Below are positions 34,201 to 44,328 of a DNA stretch of 64,000 nucleotides, piece by piece. Every line of letters begins with the position of its first letter. The stretch's first letter is position 1. Location of the stretch: the NCBI GenBank assembly GCA_036365515.1, contig CM070876.1, positions 108,155,310-108,219,309 on the forward strand, written 5' to 3'. The notes below the pieces were generated by a model. The model had not been told where the DNA came from, did no database searches, and saw only the letters and a list, made by a program, of their open reading frames with translations. Source of the stretch: Torymus aiolomorphi. Taxonomy: Eukaryota > Arthropoda > Insecta > Hymenoptera > Torymidae. A program made the translations under genes and the position numbers.

Positions 34201-34840
34201 AGTAGGGGAACGTTTTTCCAGACACCGGTGACGTCAGCGTCTGGCGCCAGGCGGTGGGCTTGGGGAACGTTTTTGGTCGGTGCGTCTGGGTCTGTGTGCT
34301 TGGCTCGGGGGTACGTTTTTGGAAGGCTGAGTGGAGGGGATTGCGGGAGGCGAGAGTGGGTGAAGTGGGCGAGTGGGAGGTGGGAGGAGAGGGTGGTGGG
34401 TGGTGAGTGCGAATTTTTGCGAACATTTGCAAAGAGTGGAAAAGAGTAGAGGAGATGGGTGGGAGAGAGTGTAGGTGGGTGGCGGGGAGGGAAGGATGGT
34501 GTTTGTGAATTTTTCGAAAATTTGCAAAGAGTGGAAAATGGATGAGGAGATGAGTGGGAGTGAGAGCGGGAGGCTGGTGGGTGGGTAAGTTGGAGTTTGC
34601 GAATTTTTGCAAAAATTTGCAAAGAGAGGAAAAGTGATGCGGGGGTATATGGGAGTGAGTGTAGGTGGGTGGTGGGTGGTGTTTGGAAATATTGCGAAAA
34701 TTTGCAAAAAGTGAAAAAGAGGAGGACGCACCAGCGGCAGCGGGTGCGGGTGGGTGTAAGGTGGGTGGACGGGGTTCATGGAATGAAGTGTAAAGGTGGT
34801 AAGGCGGGAGAGCGCGGGCAGGTGAGTTATATTTAAAAGA
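34201..34840. repeat. Polinton terminal region with G-rich tandem units
   Basis: After the tip (GGGGAACGTTTTTCC, repeated once at about 34263), four units of about 100-115 bp follow. Each contains GCGAATTTTTGCGAAAATTTGCAAAGAG and then a G-rich stretch (GTGGGTGG-type). Unit cores lie near 34410, 34505, 34600 and 34690. Open frames on both strands here (for example 34234-34779) follow the repeat, so I reject them as genes. Confidence 0.75.
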
Positions 34841-35142
34841 TTGTAACAGGAGAGTAGGAATGGGTGGGTTGGTGTGTTTATTTTAAGAGTGTGAGACTAT
34901 GCGGGGGCCAAAGAAAATTACGAGCTATATAGGGGGATATGAGATGGGATGGGTGAGTCATGGGTAGGTGAATGAAATGAAAAGAGAAAAATAATGTAAT
35001 TTTTTTTATTTGAATACCGAGTAGCTAAGTTTACATGTACATATATTTCTTAATATATAGAATAAGCTTAAATATTTTATTGCAGACGTACACTCACACA
35101 TACATACGGCCAGAATTACATAAACTTTTTCGCTTTACAAAT
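34841..35142. other. Non-coding, subterminal Polinton
   Basis: Purine-rich then AT-rich sequence with no gene. It probably holds the 3' end of the protease transcript. Confidence 0.4.
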
Positions 35143-35631
35143 TTAAACGCAAGACGCACACTTATTATTATGTTTTGAATTTTTATTAGTATGTTTAGTT
35201 ATTTTTTTAAATAAAAAAACGGTTAGTCTATCGTTCTCGGTAGTGTTACTTGAGAATAACGTACAAAACATATTAAGGTTATAATTATTACACATATAAA
35301 AAAGGAAATTAACGCAGTAATGACCACACACGATCGAATTGAGGTCTTGAAGCTGTTGGATGTTCCATGTGTAGAAAGAGCAGTTTCTTCGGAGGCGATC
35401 AATATGATGTGAGACGGCTGGAGCAAGTCCATAGCTGTCAAAATAGACTCCATATCCATGGGAGTCGATATGAATTGCGATCCAATGGGTTCCTGGTTTA
35501 CTGCTTTCATCCACATTAGCTACAATTGCACACGGCTTTTCCAGCACAAAGGGAATTTGATCTGCAGCAAACACTCCGACTGTTCGCGCTCTGATGTGTG
35601 TTAGGGCCTTCTGAAGCTGTAGACTGTTCAT
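35143..35631 (-). CDS. Adenovirus-type cysteine protease
   Basis: 162 residues from an ATG at 35631. The C5/Ulp1-type signature is complete: His in GTHWIAIHID, then VYFDSYG, the Gln in NIQQLQDLNS, and the nucleophile Cys in VCGHYCVNFLFYM. Polinton proteases mature capsid proteins during particle assembly. The N-terminus (MNSLQLQKAL) fits the family, and no lesion is visible. The gene overlaps the end of the exonuclease-like frame (35516-35631) in another frame. It is the first gene in from the left terminus. Confidence 0.9.
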   Translation of the reverse strand: MNSLQLQKALTHIRARTVGVFAADQIPFVLEKPCAIVANVDESSKPGTHWIAIHIDSHGYGVYFDSYGLAPAVSHHIDRLRRNCSFYTWNIQQLQDLNSIVCGHYCVNFLFYMCNNYNLNMFCTLFSSNTTENDRLTVFLFKKITKHTNKNSKHNNKCASCV

Positions 35632-36333
35632 TATCTATGTTGGTGTAGTGGTTTTCCTCCTCCAGTGTTGTTTTACCCCTACTTTTTTTATCTGCCGACG
35701 AGGAGCTGGAAGTACGACCAATGCTGCACGATGATGTCGCTGATGATTTGGAATTTTCTGAAACGTTTAATTTGCTTACGTTTTGAGACAATTCTTCAAC
35801 GGTTTTTCGTTGCACGTCGACTACGTCGACAGAGGGTTTCGAGGCGTACAGTGTTTTTAATAACCACACATGTAGTTTATATGCATAACACAAAGCACAA
35901 GCAAAGTACTCCCTCTTACGTCCGTGGTAAAAACAAAAATGTTCATTTACTCTGGGCAAATTTCTGAAAGAAGGGCAGGTATATTCTTCCAAATTAATTA
36001 TTTGTCTGCACAACAGTTTTTCAAGAAACTCCATTTTTTGTACTCCTCTTGTGTAGATTCTTAAAGAATTTCTTGCCACTTCTCGGAGGGAATTTAAAAC
36101 ATCTTCCAGAGTAGATTCTTCATCAAACTACTCAATGCCATGATGAAAGCACGTTAAATAACTGTTTGTTGCAAGAATACCTTTTGGTATTTTTTCACTA
36201 TTGTATGGTGGTTTTATAATCCAATGGGTGAAAAATTGCAATCTGCGCCTATAACTGCAATTTCTTTCGGTAGAAATTCTCCCTCTTTGTCGTGGAATGC
36301 TTGGATATCTATAATGTAATCCGCTTTCTCCAT
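35516..36333 (-). pseudogene. Polinton-associated exonuclease-like protein, broken
   Basis: The start chosen is the ATG at 36333 (MEKADYIIDIQAFHD). The sequence continues KEGEFLPKEIAVIG, then after a frameshift near 36235 THWIIKPPYNSEKIPKG and YLTCFHHGIE, then a TAG at 36128-36130 where relatives have Trp. It resumes in the same frame with EEYTCPSFRNLP, HFCFYHGRKREYF and CALCYAYKLHVWLL. The order of D, D and H residues recalls RNase H-fold exonucleases. This is my recollection of an insect and Polinton protein family, not a proven assignment. The C-terminal 70 residues are Ser-rich and low complexity. At least two lesions, so no full product is expected. Confidence 0.6.
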
Positions 36334-36556
36334 TTTGTAGGTAGTAAGAGCTTCGATCTGTGTAAGAAAACGGATGGCCGAGAACTGACTTGAAACCGAG
36401 GAAAACATGGTTAGTTTTCTTTATGGCTGTTGGTGGGGATCGCCTTATGACGTCTCTCCCCTCTAGTGTGAAATCTATAGGCAACACCTACATCCTAGCA
36501 AAGGGGCTTATGTAGCATTGGGCTTATGTAGCGACACCTGTACGTCGACATGGGTC

Positions 36557-37869
36557 TTACGAGTTAAAATCGACAATTACTTGTCGAGCCGAATCTATTT
36601 CTAGTACATTATCGAATTCGGCATAAAGTATACAGTTTATAGTTTTTGTTAATGTTTTTTCAAACTGTACTTCTATTCTCATGGTCCCATTTTTAACTAG
36701 ATTCCAATGCCCGGCAAATTGTGCCGATAAATCGGGTGTTAAATCAAAGGCAAATAAACAATAGCCTTTAGCGTACTGGTCTCAGCTAATCGTATTTCCT
36801 TCGTTCGCGTAGAATATACCAGTGCCAGAGAAAAGAGTGTGATATGCCTCGATAAATTGTGGTGAATTTCCCTAAATGATGGCTGTAGAGGTTTGCTTGG
36901 GATCTGGGCCCCGTCCACGTAAAGAGAAAGAAAATTAATTGAATAATTTTGGAAATTAAATGGGTTGAGTTTTCGGTCCCCGTTGAAAGCCTTATTGTCT
37001 ACAAACCCTAGAACAACTCTTTTTGGTAGTTGTCCTAAAATTACATTTTCTAAGCAATGGCCGTTGACTCCGCTGTGTATTGTAAAAGATTTCACTTCAA
37101 CTCTTGTTATAGGGTACTTTGCTGTAGTAGTGGTAAGCGTTTTAGAGTGTGCAACTAAGACAGTAGGATTCACTTTTACACGACGAACAAGTAACGTTGC
37201 TTCTATGATGTGTACTGAATAATTTATATTACTAGCATCCATTAGACAAAAAGCATCTTTGGACCGCACGAGTCTTAGACGTACTTCTACACCGTTTAAG
37301 AGTAATTTATCTTGGTTAAAAACGTCGCAATGTAGATGCCCGATCAGATCTACAGTTTTATGATTTTTTGTATATTCTTGTCGTTGCACTAGTGCTGCGT
37401 TTTCTTCCGACCCCGGCACTGCGTCCATTTCTCCGGCTACGTCGGTTATCCATAAATTTGTTGTGAAATGAGAGGCTTTAGCAGCAGGTCCATAGTTTAA
37501 CAATGTTTCAATGTAGGCTCTATACGGATAAGCGTTATTTGGTGGTGACACTAACTTTTGGTGAAAATACACATCAACTTGGTTGAAAATCGAATGTAAA
37601 AAATTGTTCACTGGTGCTATGAGACTATCGGACTCCTTGTTGTATGGTGTTAATTGTACACTCACTTTTAGCATGGTATGCGCAAGATCTAGATAGTCCT
37701 CGTTTTGAGAATTTATGCAAAACTCTATGGGACTTTCGTCGCTCAACGACGATACGGGTTTGTAAAATACCCATCTGCTTGAGTCTACTGCCGTTTGGGT
37801 CATAGGTAGAGAGAATAAGTCGAGCTCGCTCTTTAGACAAGCCTCTGTATGGCTATGTAGAAAAGACAT
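36557..37869 (-). pseudogene. Major capsid protein (double jelly-roll), frameshifted near the C-terminus
   Basis: Starts at an ATG at 37869 with MSFLHSHTEACLKSELDLF, typical of Polinton capsid proteins. Other family features are WVFYKPVSSLS, NNAYPYRAYIETLLNYG and LNGVEVRLRLVRSKDAF. The open frame runs 376 codons to 36739. However, from about 36835 the true C-terminal sequence (YANEGNTIS, then GYCLFAFDLTPDLS and HWNLVKNGTMRIEV) is in another frame, with a TGA at 36782-36784, and ends at 36557. Capsomers are trimers of this protein. The last roughly 90 residues would be lost, so assembly is unlikely from this copy. It lies between the exonuclease-like gene and the core-protein gene. Confidence 0.9.
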
Positions 37870-37883
37870 TTTTTAAAATGTTT

Positions 37884-38426
37884 TTAGCCGAAAATGTCAA
37901 CAACTTTAGATTTTTTGTTCTTTCTTTTGCCCTTTGAACGTTTCGATTTCTTGTTTTGTCTCTTGATGGTTTTGGTCTTATATTTTCTTTTTCTCACTTG
38001 CTTGCGTTTTGACACTTTAGAACCTTTTCTCACAGAAACGATCCGTCGTGAGCCACCTCTACGACGAGACTGCGTAGAACGCTTACGCTTCATGACTTTA
38101 TAACCCCCACCTTCCATAAGCTTATTAATTTTCTCAGTTGCTTTACGTTTGAGATTTTGTCCACCTTCATTCATTCTATTTTTTAATGCCTCCTTGAACG
38201 ACATATTATTCGCTGTTACATCATCTAAAATATTTACACCAGCACGAAGAGCTTCCTTACCGACGGCACGAGCTCCGCGGCTCAAAAACGGGAGAGCACT
38301 GCGAAACAACCCCGTGAAAAACGATCCTAGTCCGTGACCTCTCTGCTGTTGAACACCGACAAATACGTTGCCTACTCCACGACCACCTCCACCATACTAT
38401 TGTTGATACACGTCGTTGAAACTCAT
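37884..38426 (-). pseudogene. Small basic core-type protein, with an early stop
   Basis: An ATG at 38426 starts MSFNDVYQQ, then TAG (38397-38399, codon 10), then YGGGGRGVGNVFVGVQQQ and RGHGLGSFF. The rest is open: LFRSALPFLSRGARAVGKEAL and a long Lys/Arg tail (RKRSTQSRRRGGSRR, KGKRKNKKSK). Gly-rich N-terminus, amphipathic middle and basic tail resemble the DNA-binding core/minor proteins of adenoviruses and Polintons. It would bind packaged DNA. A downstream ATG at 38309 could still give a 141-residue product. Confidence 0.72.
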
Positions 38427-38441
38427 GTTTGAAAAAATTAC

Positions 38442-39233
38442 TTAAAATTCTCTTTTGAAATGTAGTGTCACCGTCAACGTCCCAAACTCGAATGGGATTG
38501 CATGACCAAATTGATCTCTTATATCGATGTCTATTGTCTGAAATCTAGTATTTAAAAGTGGTATATAATTAATTGGAGCAAATTTTTTTACTATTGTGCT
38601 ACCGAAACTGAAGTCTTTAGCTTCAATATTGACTATTCTAAGTAGAGGTGCGTTGGTGTCACCTACCATACATGGTTCGCACAGATTCGAGTATACAAAG
38701 AGTTGATCAGGAATGGCTCTCGCAAGACTGGCGGGGTGTTTTCCTATAAAAATTCTTTCGCCACCCGCTGATTTCATTGAGGAAAATCCATCTTCAAGAC
38801 CTAGAATACGTTTTACAGCCTCCGAAAATAGAATATCCTGACAAGGCTTTCCGTCGTCCTGTCGTTTAATATTTTGCTTTATAACTATAAAATCACCTTT
38901 GTTATTAAAAGTTAATTTACTGCAGTCTCTTTTGTTATTTAAACTTGATAGAGAATCGTTTATTTCTTCTACGAGATTTTGTATAGAATCATAGGTACCG
39001 TGTTGAAAATAATGTTCGCGATTTCCTGCTTGTGCTTTAACCAGTAATGTATCTTCTCGTCTGAGGTGTAAAGTAGTACAGGGAATATGAATTTCCGACA
39101 GGCCAACCACCCACCTATCGTATAGTTCCACTTCTTTACACAGACGTGTTGAAAAATTTGTTGTTGTGTTGAGTGGATAATACAACGTGCTGCTGTTACT
39201 GGGCAACACTATATTAAACTCGTTTCGATTCAT
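38442..39233 (-). CDS. Penton/minor capsid protein (single jelly-roll)
   Basis: 263 residues, intact, from an ATG at 39233. The N-terminus EFNIVLPSNSSTLYYPLNT followed by TNFSTRL and WVVGLSEIHIP is the signature of Polinton penton proteins. These form the five-fold vertices of the particle. Downstream SIQNLVEEIN and ILGLEDG are also typical. Spacing to the core-protein gene is about 16 bp. Confidence 0.87.
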   Translation of the reverse strand: MNRNEFNIVLPSNSSTLYYPLNTTTNFSTRLCKEVELYDRWVVGLSEIHIPCTTLHLRREDTLLVKAQAGNREHYFQHGTYDSIQNLVEEINDSLSSLNNKRDCSKLTFNNKGDFIVIKQNIKRQDDGKPCQDILFSEAVKRILGLEDGFSSMKSAGGERIFIGKHPASLARAIPDQLFVYSNLCEPCMVGDTNAPLLRIVNIEAKDFSFGSTIVKKFAPINYIPLLNTRFQTIDIDIRDQFGHAIPFEFGTLTVTLHFKREF

Positions 39234-39240
39234 ATTATTA

Positions 39241-40306
39241 TTATAATTTTTGTAAATCTTTAGCTGAAACCCAAGAATTAAACTTATCCGGGTAACCGAT
39301 CCAGCTTACAAAATATTGTTTTTTGCCACCTTTTCCTCTTGTTCGTAAAATTTTATTGATCTTGTATTCTTGTTGATCCACTCGGTTTTTATGAACGAGA
39401 CTAAGTTCTTCGGGGTAAAAGTAACCTTCTATTTTTTCATTGTTAAAGTCCACCAGTTCGTATATAAATAAATTTTGTCTTTTCGAAACTCTAACAATTT
39501 TAAATATTTCTTCACTCCAAGATTTTTCTGCACCTTTTTCAAACACGTTTTTTTCACGACTTATGCGCACATAATCTCTAATTTTATACTTTGGTTTGCT
39601 GCAATAAACTTGGTTGCGCGATGCACGCTCGATCTACTAAATTTTTTCTGGCAATATGAGCATTATATATAGTTACAGCAGCTGGTGGTATGTATCGTTT
39701 TATTATATGCCGTAATAAATTGTTGCAGCACATCAACATACTGATGAGTATTTTTGTATGTAAAATATCTGTACATACGTTCTTTTAAAGTTCTAATAAA
39801 GCGTTCTATTACAGCCGCCTTGACATCAGGATTTCGCACTACACGAAATTGAATTTCATTTTCTTTTAAAAATTTTTGTAGCACGTTTCCAACAAATTCT
39901 TTTCCGCGATCGGTAGCATGGCAGGACGGCGATCTTTAGCCAGTATTCTTTTAAAAGCTTGGGTAATTTCAAAAGTAGTTTTATCGCGTAAAGCTTCGCC
40001 CCAAACGTATTTACTCAAAACATCAATTACAAGCAAAACGTACGAAATGCCATCATTGTAATTTTTGAAAGATGTCATTTGCATCAAATTCGCCTCCCAA
40101 ACTTGATCTCTTGCTTGTACGTCGTAATATAATCGTGGAAATTTTCGTCGTATAGCTTTATGCAATGTGTATGCGTCCTGCTTTCTCAACCATTCTTTAA
40201 TTTCTTCTTTATCTGTTTTACTTTTGTTTGCTCGAAGTAGATTTCTTGCACCGCCAAAACCTGCCGTATTTTGTGGATCGAAATATTGCTTTTCGATATT
40301 CTCCAT
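39241..40306 (-). pseudogene. Polinton integrase with chromodomain, three frameshifts
   Basis: It starts at the ATG at 40306. The catalytic core shows DQVWEANLMQM (first Asp as D/E-type position), NDGISYVLLVIDVLSKYVWG, then past a frameshift near 39900 the second Asp region (ATDRGKEFVGN). Then NPDVKAAVIERFIRTLKERM supplies the Glu. Two more shifts lie near 39680 and 39615. The C-terminal frame 39570-39241 contains KYKIRDYVRIS and an intact chromodomain (QYFVSWIGYPDKFNSWVS). The enzyme would insert the element's ends. Chromodomains target histone marks. This copy cannot be made in one piece. Confidence 0.88.
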
Positions 40307-40307
40307 A

Positions 40308-41198
40308 TTAAAATTTTATCCAATAAGCACTGTGACGTTTTGGTTGTTTACCTTGTGGTGTTGAAGAAGTAAAGCTATGCTTTTTCTTTCTCTTTTCTAA
40401 ACTAGAATTCGCCGCTTTTATCACAGTCGTTGATAAACCAGATAACGAATCCGAATTTGTACTAGTTATAAGCGGGGTGTGGTCACTATCGTTTTCAAAA
40501 GATTCCTCGTTGATCGAATCGTTTTTCACAGCATTTTTCTTATGAGAAAATAATGTCTTGGAAATTCCCCATATTTCAGGGTTACCGATAAATTCTCGTG
40601 GCGTTGCGATATCTTTAAGTACAGTTGCAAACTCTTTTCTACCTATAGCTTTAATATTTTTTCGGTTTCTGCAAGCGTCGTTTATTAGGTCCACTATGTT
40701 TGAATTTTTTATTTTTTCACCATCAATGTATACTACACCTGTTTCTCCCCAGCTTACACGATCACTGTTGTTTTTCAAATGGTTTAACAATAATTGATCC
40801 TTTTTTTGATACAACTTTGGTACGCTCTCTACAATTGCATCGTTAGACACTCCGTTGGAAACAGAAAGGTCTTGGTTATTATTGTCTTTGGGTTCAAGAG
40901 CCTTTCGTTTTTCTTCAACAAAAAATAAGTACCTTTGCAGTGTTCTCAAGTAATCTTTTAACCTGTCGTGGTCATTGGTGTATGTATTTGAGTCTAAAGT
41001 TTTTCGCATTTCGTCATCCAGACGAGTCAAGTTATCACCAATAGTTTGTGTACTTTGTAAAACAGGTGGAGTGTATGTTGCTGTTGACGAGTTTGCAGAA
41101 TTTGCAGTGCCTGTATTACTGGGTGAAACAGCACCTTCTCTTTGAATTCGCTCAAGCTGTTCCTTGGATATAAGTACCATTTTTTTCGCCCTCTCCAT
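40308..41198 (-). CDS. Conserved Polinton protein of unknown function
   Basis: About 297 residues. The ATG at 41198 (MERAKKMVLISKEQLERIQ) is preferred over in-frame alternatives upstream. The N-terminal MVLISKEQLERI, a predicted coiled region (LDDEMRKTLDSN, LRTLQRYLFFVEEKRKAL) and a central KEFATVLKDIATPREFIGNP are features I associate with an accessory protein encoded beside the Polinton integrase. The C-terminal third is polar with a KRKKKHS motif, possibly nuclear. No catalytic site is visible. The start overlaps the end of the next gene upstream by a few bases, which suggests co-expression. Confidence 0.65.
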   Translation of the reverse strand: MERAKKMVLISKEQLERIQREGAVSPSNTGTANSANSSTATYTPPVLQSTQTIGDNLTRLDDEMRKTLDSNTYTNDHDRLKDYLRTLQRYLFFVEEKRKALEPKDNNNQDLSVSNGVSNDAIVESVPKLYQKKDQLLLNHLKNNSDRVSWGETGVVYIDGEKIKNSNIVDLINDACRNRKNIKAIGRKEFATVLKDIATPREFIGNPEIWGISKTLFSHKKNAVKNDSINEESFENDSDHTPLITSTNSDSLSGLSTTVIKAANSSLEKRKKKHSFTSSTPQGKQPKRHSAYWIKF

Positions 41199-41203
41199 TT
41201 TTT

Positions 41204-41596
41204 TCAAAATATATTTGAAAATATTTCCAATATCGGAGTCAGCAAGAATGGTAAGAAACTTCCACCTTTTCGAACTAGATAGCGTTTTTTACCCTTCCAA
41301 GAATTTTTGTGTGCGGGTTTTTTCACCAATTTTCTCAAAACTGTTTTATATTTTTTCAACTTTCGTTTTTGCGTTTCTTTTATAGTCACAGCACCTTTAA
41401 GCACGTTTAGAGCACATTCACAGATATACTTTATCAGTTTTTCGTCCGCTGATCGTAATAGAGCAAGACGATGGTTCTTGTCGAAATGTCTCAACGCTTC
41501 TAAAAGAGCAATATATTTTTTTCCGATAGGTGGATACTGCTTTCCACGTCGGCCACCCTTACTGTGACGACGACTGTGCGCGCGTGACCGATCCAT
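41204..41596 (-). CDS. Small basic Polinton protein with hydrophobic C-terminus
   Basis: 130 residues from MDRSRAHSRRHSKGG. It has a basic N-terminus, CECALNVLKGAVTI in the middle, then KRKLKKYKTVLRKL and a hydrophobic end (GGSFLPFLLTPILEIFSNIF). This arrangement recurs in a conserved Polinton/insect-virus protein family. By analogy with adenovirus pVI and pX it may be a membrane-active or DNA-binding virion protein, which is inference only. No lesion visible. Confidence 0.68.
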   Translation of the reverse strand: MDRSRAHSRRHSKGGRRGKQYPPIGKKYIALLEALRHFDKNHRLALLRSADEKLIKYICECALNVLKGAVTIKETQKRKLKKYKTVLRKLVKKPAHKNSWKGKKRYLVRKGGSFLPFLLTPILEIFSNIF

Positions 41597-41607
41597 GCGT
41601 TGGTGGA

Positions 41608-41781
41608 TTATGAAAATTTCTTATAATTTTCTCGTTCGGGAAATGAATTTGTGTTTGTTGAAAATTTACTCGTAAAATTGCTCCAGGCAGAGGTGGTGTT
41701 TTGTTTGTCTTCTTCTTTATTGCTGTCGAAAAGTTTGGTGTATGGGATATTGGTTTTCCCGCTATATTTTGACTGGTCCAT
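41608..41781 (-). CDS. Small polar ORF between ATPase and basic-protein genes
   Basis: 57 codons from MDQSKYSGKT to NYKKFS. Composition is Ser/Asn/Lys-rich. It fills an otherwise empty gap in a compact gene array, but I recognise no family and it may be chance. Confidence 0.3.
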   Translation of the reverse strand: MDQSKYSGKTNIPYTKLFDSNKEEDKQNTTSAWSNFTSKFSTNTNSFPERENYKKFS

Positions 41782-41940
41782 CTGAGAAATTGATAAATTT
41801 CGTTTACAAAATATATACGCACTCACAACACTTTACAAAAAAATATAAAGAAGACTAAAACCCTTTGACGGTGTACACAGGTACACAGTTTTCTTCCTAC
41901 TGACAAACATATTTTATGCTCTCGCTGTTTTATACAAAAG

Positions 41941-42615
41941 CTAAAATACGTTTGTATACGTAGAGTGAGTATATTTAGGTATGTAGACATACTGATACTC
42001 GTCATCAGGAAAAATGCAAGAGCGAAATCGGAATTCGTCGAGTGTACTCTGTTTGCAATCAATCATGAGGTATCCATGCCCTTTGGCTGTTGCATCTTGA
42101 TAGGCCTCTTGTAAAAATTTGGAGTCTTCTGGATAAATTTGTCGTGCCAAATGTTGTATCTGAGCTCTATCTCGTGGATTCTTGAACAAAACAATGTACG
42201 ATGCATTGAGACTAATGTCGCGCGAATGAGTCGATTTATGAAAAATATTCTGCGTAATAAACATTACACTAATATTTTTATGGTGGCTTCCTTTTGTAAA
42301 TAAATCAACCACCACGTTGTTTGACGACTCGCGCATTAAATCGTCGATTATTACAAGTTTTTTCAAGTAAGGATCGCTCGAAAAGTCTTCAGATTTTGGC
42401 AACCATTCGCGAAATTCAATTTGTATACCATCGTTGACGTAATTTTCACTTTTATACCCGTCTTGCCACTCTGCATAGTAAAACAAAATTCTATCAAAAG
42501 AAACATCAGCCATCTGGTGACGAAAATTTAAAAATGTTTTTACAAAAACTGTTTTTCCACACCCCGTAGGACCACAAATTATACTCGTCCATGGATGTTT
42601 CCATCTGATATCCAT
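41941..42615 (-). CDS. DNA-packaging ATPase (FtsK/HerA, A32-like)
   Basis: 224 residues, intact, from an ATG at 42615. Walker A is GPTGCGKT near residue 15. Walker B is LVIIDDLM, followed by the sensor-like MFITQNIFHK. The length is at the short end of the range usual for Polinton ATPases. It would pump DNA into the capsid. It is the most upstream of the minus-strand morphogenesis genes and is divergent from the Tudor gene, with about 585 bp between the two starts. Confidence 0.92.
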   Translation of the reverse strand: MDIRWKHPWTSIICGPTGCGKTVFVKTFLNFRHQMADVSFDRILFYYAEWQDGYKSENYVNDGIQIEFREWLPKSEDFSSDPYLKKLVIIDDLMRESSNNVVVDLFTKGSHHKNISVMFITQNIFHKSTHSRDISLNASYIVLFKNPRDRAQIQHLARQIYPEDSKFLQEAYQDATAKGHGYLMIDCKQSTLDEFRFRSCIFPDDEYQYVYIPKYTHSTYTNVF

Positions 42616-43201
42616 GGTTGAAAATTAACAACTGACGAATTAATTATTGGTTATATTAGTAGGTAAGCGAGGCCGGTTCTGCCTCCCCCCACCACTCATC
42701 CACCAGCCGCTCTATGCAGCGTTCTGATAGTTGAGACGGGCAGATGAGGCTCCGCCCACTTTCGAGAAGCTTCTACCCTTACGTAATGACGTCGTCGAAT
42801 AAAAAATTATCCGTATTTTATTGTAACGTTTTCGTAAACCGCTCAAATTGTTATTTACTAGCGATCCCGGGGCATGCAGCGGCGGCGGCGGTGGGCGGCG
42901 GCGGAGATAGCGCTTATGAGCGGTCGAGAGTCTAGCCTCGGAGCACCTCCCGCTGAGCACACGTGTAAAGTCTTAGCCGCAGACGCGTGCCGCTGAAACC
43001 GATCCCTCTCTAGCTTTTTCGAGGGGTCGCTCAAGCGAGACAGAGCTAAAAATAGCCGTTAAACAGCTTGTTTTCAAATCAGATACTTGTTTTCACACCT
43101 TCAAGTGTGTGACATCGATATACCGTCTTTTTCTCTCATAAACTGTTTCAGTACGTAGCTGGCGTGTCTGCGGAGACGATTCAGTGGAATCAAGCTTCAA
43201 A
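42616..43201. promoter_or_regulatory. Divergent intergenic region (ATPase / Tudor gene)
   Basis: No gene. It contains a GC-rich island (about 42880-42910, CGGCGG repeats) and must hold the promoters of both divergent genes. I cannot assign a TATA box or binding site with confidence. Confidence 0.5.
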
Positions 43202-44016
43202 ATGACTACCGTTTCTTTACTTGATATTAAAAACAGAGATTTAAATAAGCTTATCGACAACGTAAAAAATGTTCGCATTACGCATTTTTCATCGCCTTCC
43301 TCCTTCTATGTGTAAATTATTGAAGAAGACGAGACATATTCTACGTTACAAACCGACATGAGCAAGTTTTATGGCGCTATTTCATCTACACATTTTTACT
43401 GTGGTAAAACAAAGTCGATGAGACTAAAAGAAATTGAAAACCCGTTTTTAAAAAAATTAAAGCTTGAAGATTTACAAGTGAGTATTTAACAGCAATTATC
43501 TTTCCTTTCCGGAATACTCGAAATATTAAAATTTATCGTTTTCTCTTTCAGACGAAAATGCATTTGGCTGTTAAAATTGAAAATAAGTGGATGCGTTGTA
43601 TTACAAAAAATAACACGCGATATTGTAAAAATATAGACACAGGGGAAACTTTAACTTTATTGAACATGAAAAATAATATTAAAATTTACGAATTAGAAAT
43701 TTGTTTTTTGACACTTCCGGCACGAGCAATTTTATGTGGCTTGAGCGGAATTATACCTACCTCATCTAAGCGAGCACGATGGACAAATCGCGCGTGTCTA
43801 ATATTTCAACAGTTAACCATGCATAAACCTTTACTAGCTTATTTTGTGCAAAAAGGTCTCTTACCAGATAGTTTTTATCTATTTCTCTCCAGTGTCAACA
43901 AGGACGAAACGAAAATTCATATAAATACAATATTGTGTGGTTTTGACACTGCGATGGTCGATGTTGTGGGACTACATCACCCCATATGGCCTGAAGACAA
44001 ACCGCTTCGAGCATGA
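43202..44016 (+). pseudogene. Extended Tudor-domain protein, spliced, one stop
   Basis: Exon 1 is 43202-43477, starting MTTVSLLDIKN. The intron 43478-43551 has GTGAGT at its start and TTTTCTCTTTCAG at its end. Exon 2 is 43552-44016, and the phase is 0. The product would be about 246 residues. Extended Tudor pattern: VRITHFSSPSSFYV near residues 24-37; Tudor barrel core WMRCITKNNTRYC and NIDTGET; flanking SNase-like segment FLTLPARAILCGLSGIIP; and a late HINTILCGFDTA. Codon 38 is TAA, exactly where such domains usually have Gln after FYV, so one transition would explain it. Tudor proteins bind methylated arginines on Piwi proteins in germ cells. A role against, or mimicking, the piRNA pathway is inference. 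AATAAA follows at 44136. Confidence 0.72.
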
Positions 44017-44328
44017 GTTGTATGCTGGTACTTGGCTTGAAAACTTTCTTTATTATACTAAATTGTTGTAAATATTATATATTATACAAAATTATTTGTG
44101 AAAATATAATTGTAAAAATATGTAGATATTTTGTTAATAAAACAATTATTGCGATACATAACACTGGGTAATAAATTATTTACATATACATTTTTTTTAT
44201 TAAATATCCATGTAAATTTATTAAGAATAACAATCACTCGACGTACATAAATTCTCTTTAAACTAAATTACCATATATATAATCATAATGTTTAAACTAT
44301 TAAATTATTAATCAAATGATTTAGTTGA
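44017..44328. other. Convergent 3' ends
   Basis: AT-rich, with polyadenylation-like signals for both strands: AATAAA at 44136 (plus) and its complement at about 44196 (minus). Confidence 0.55.

Noticed and set aside
34161..34836. Several overlapping long frames on both strands
   Set aside because: Low-complexity His/Pro/Thr or Gly/Arg/Trp translations of the G-rich Polinton terminal repeat.
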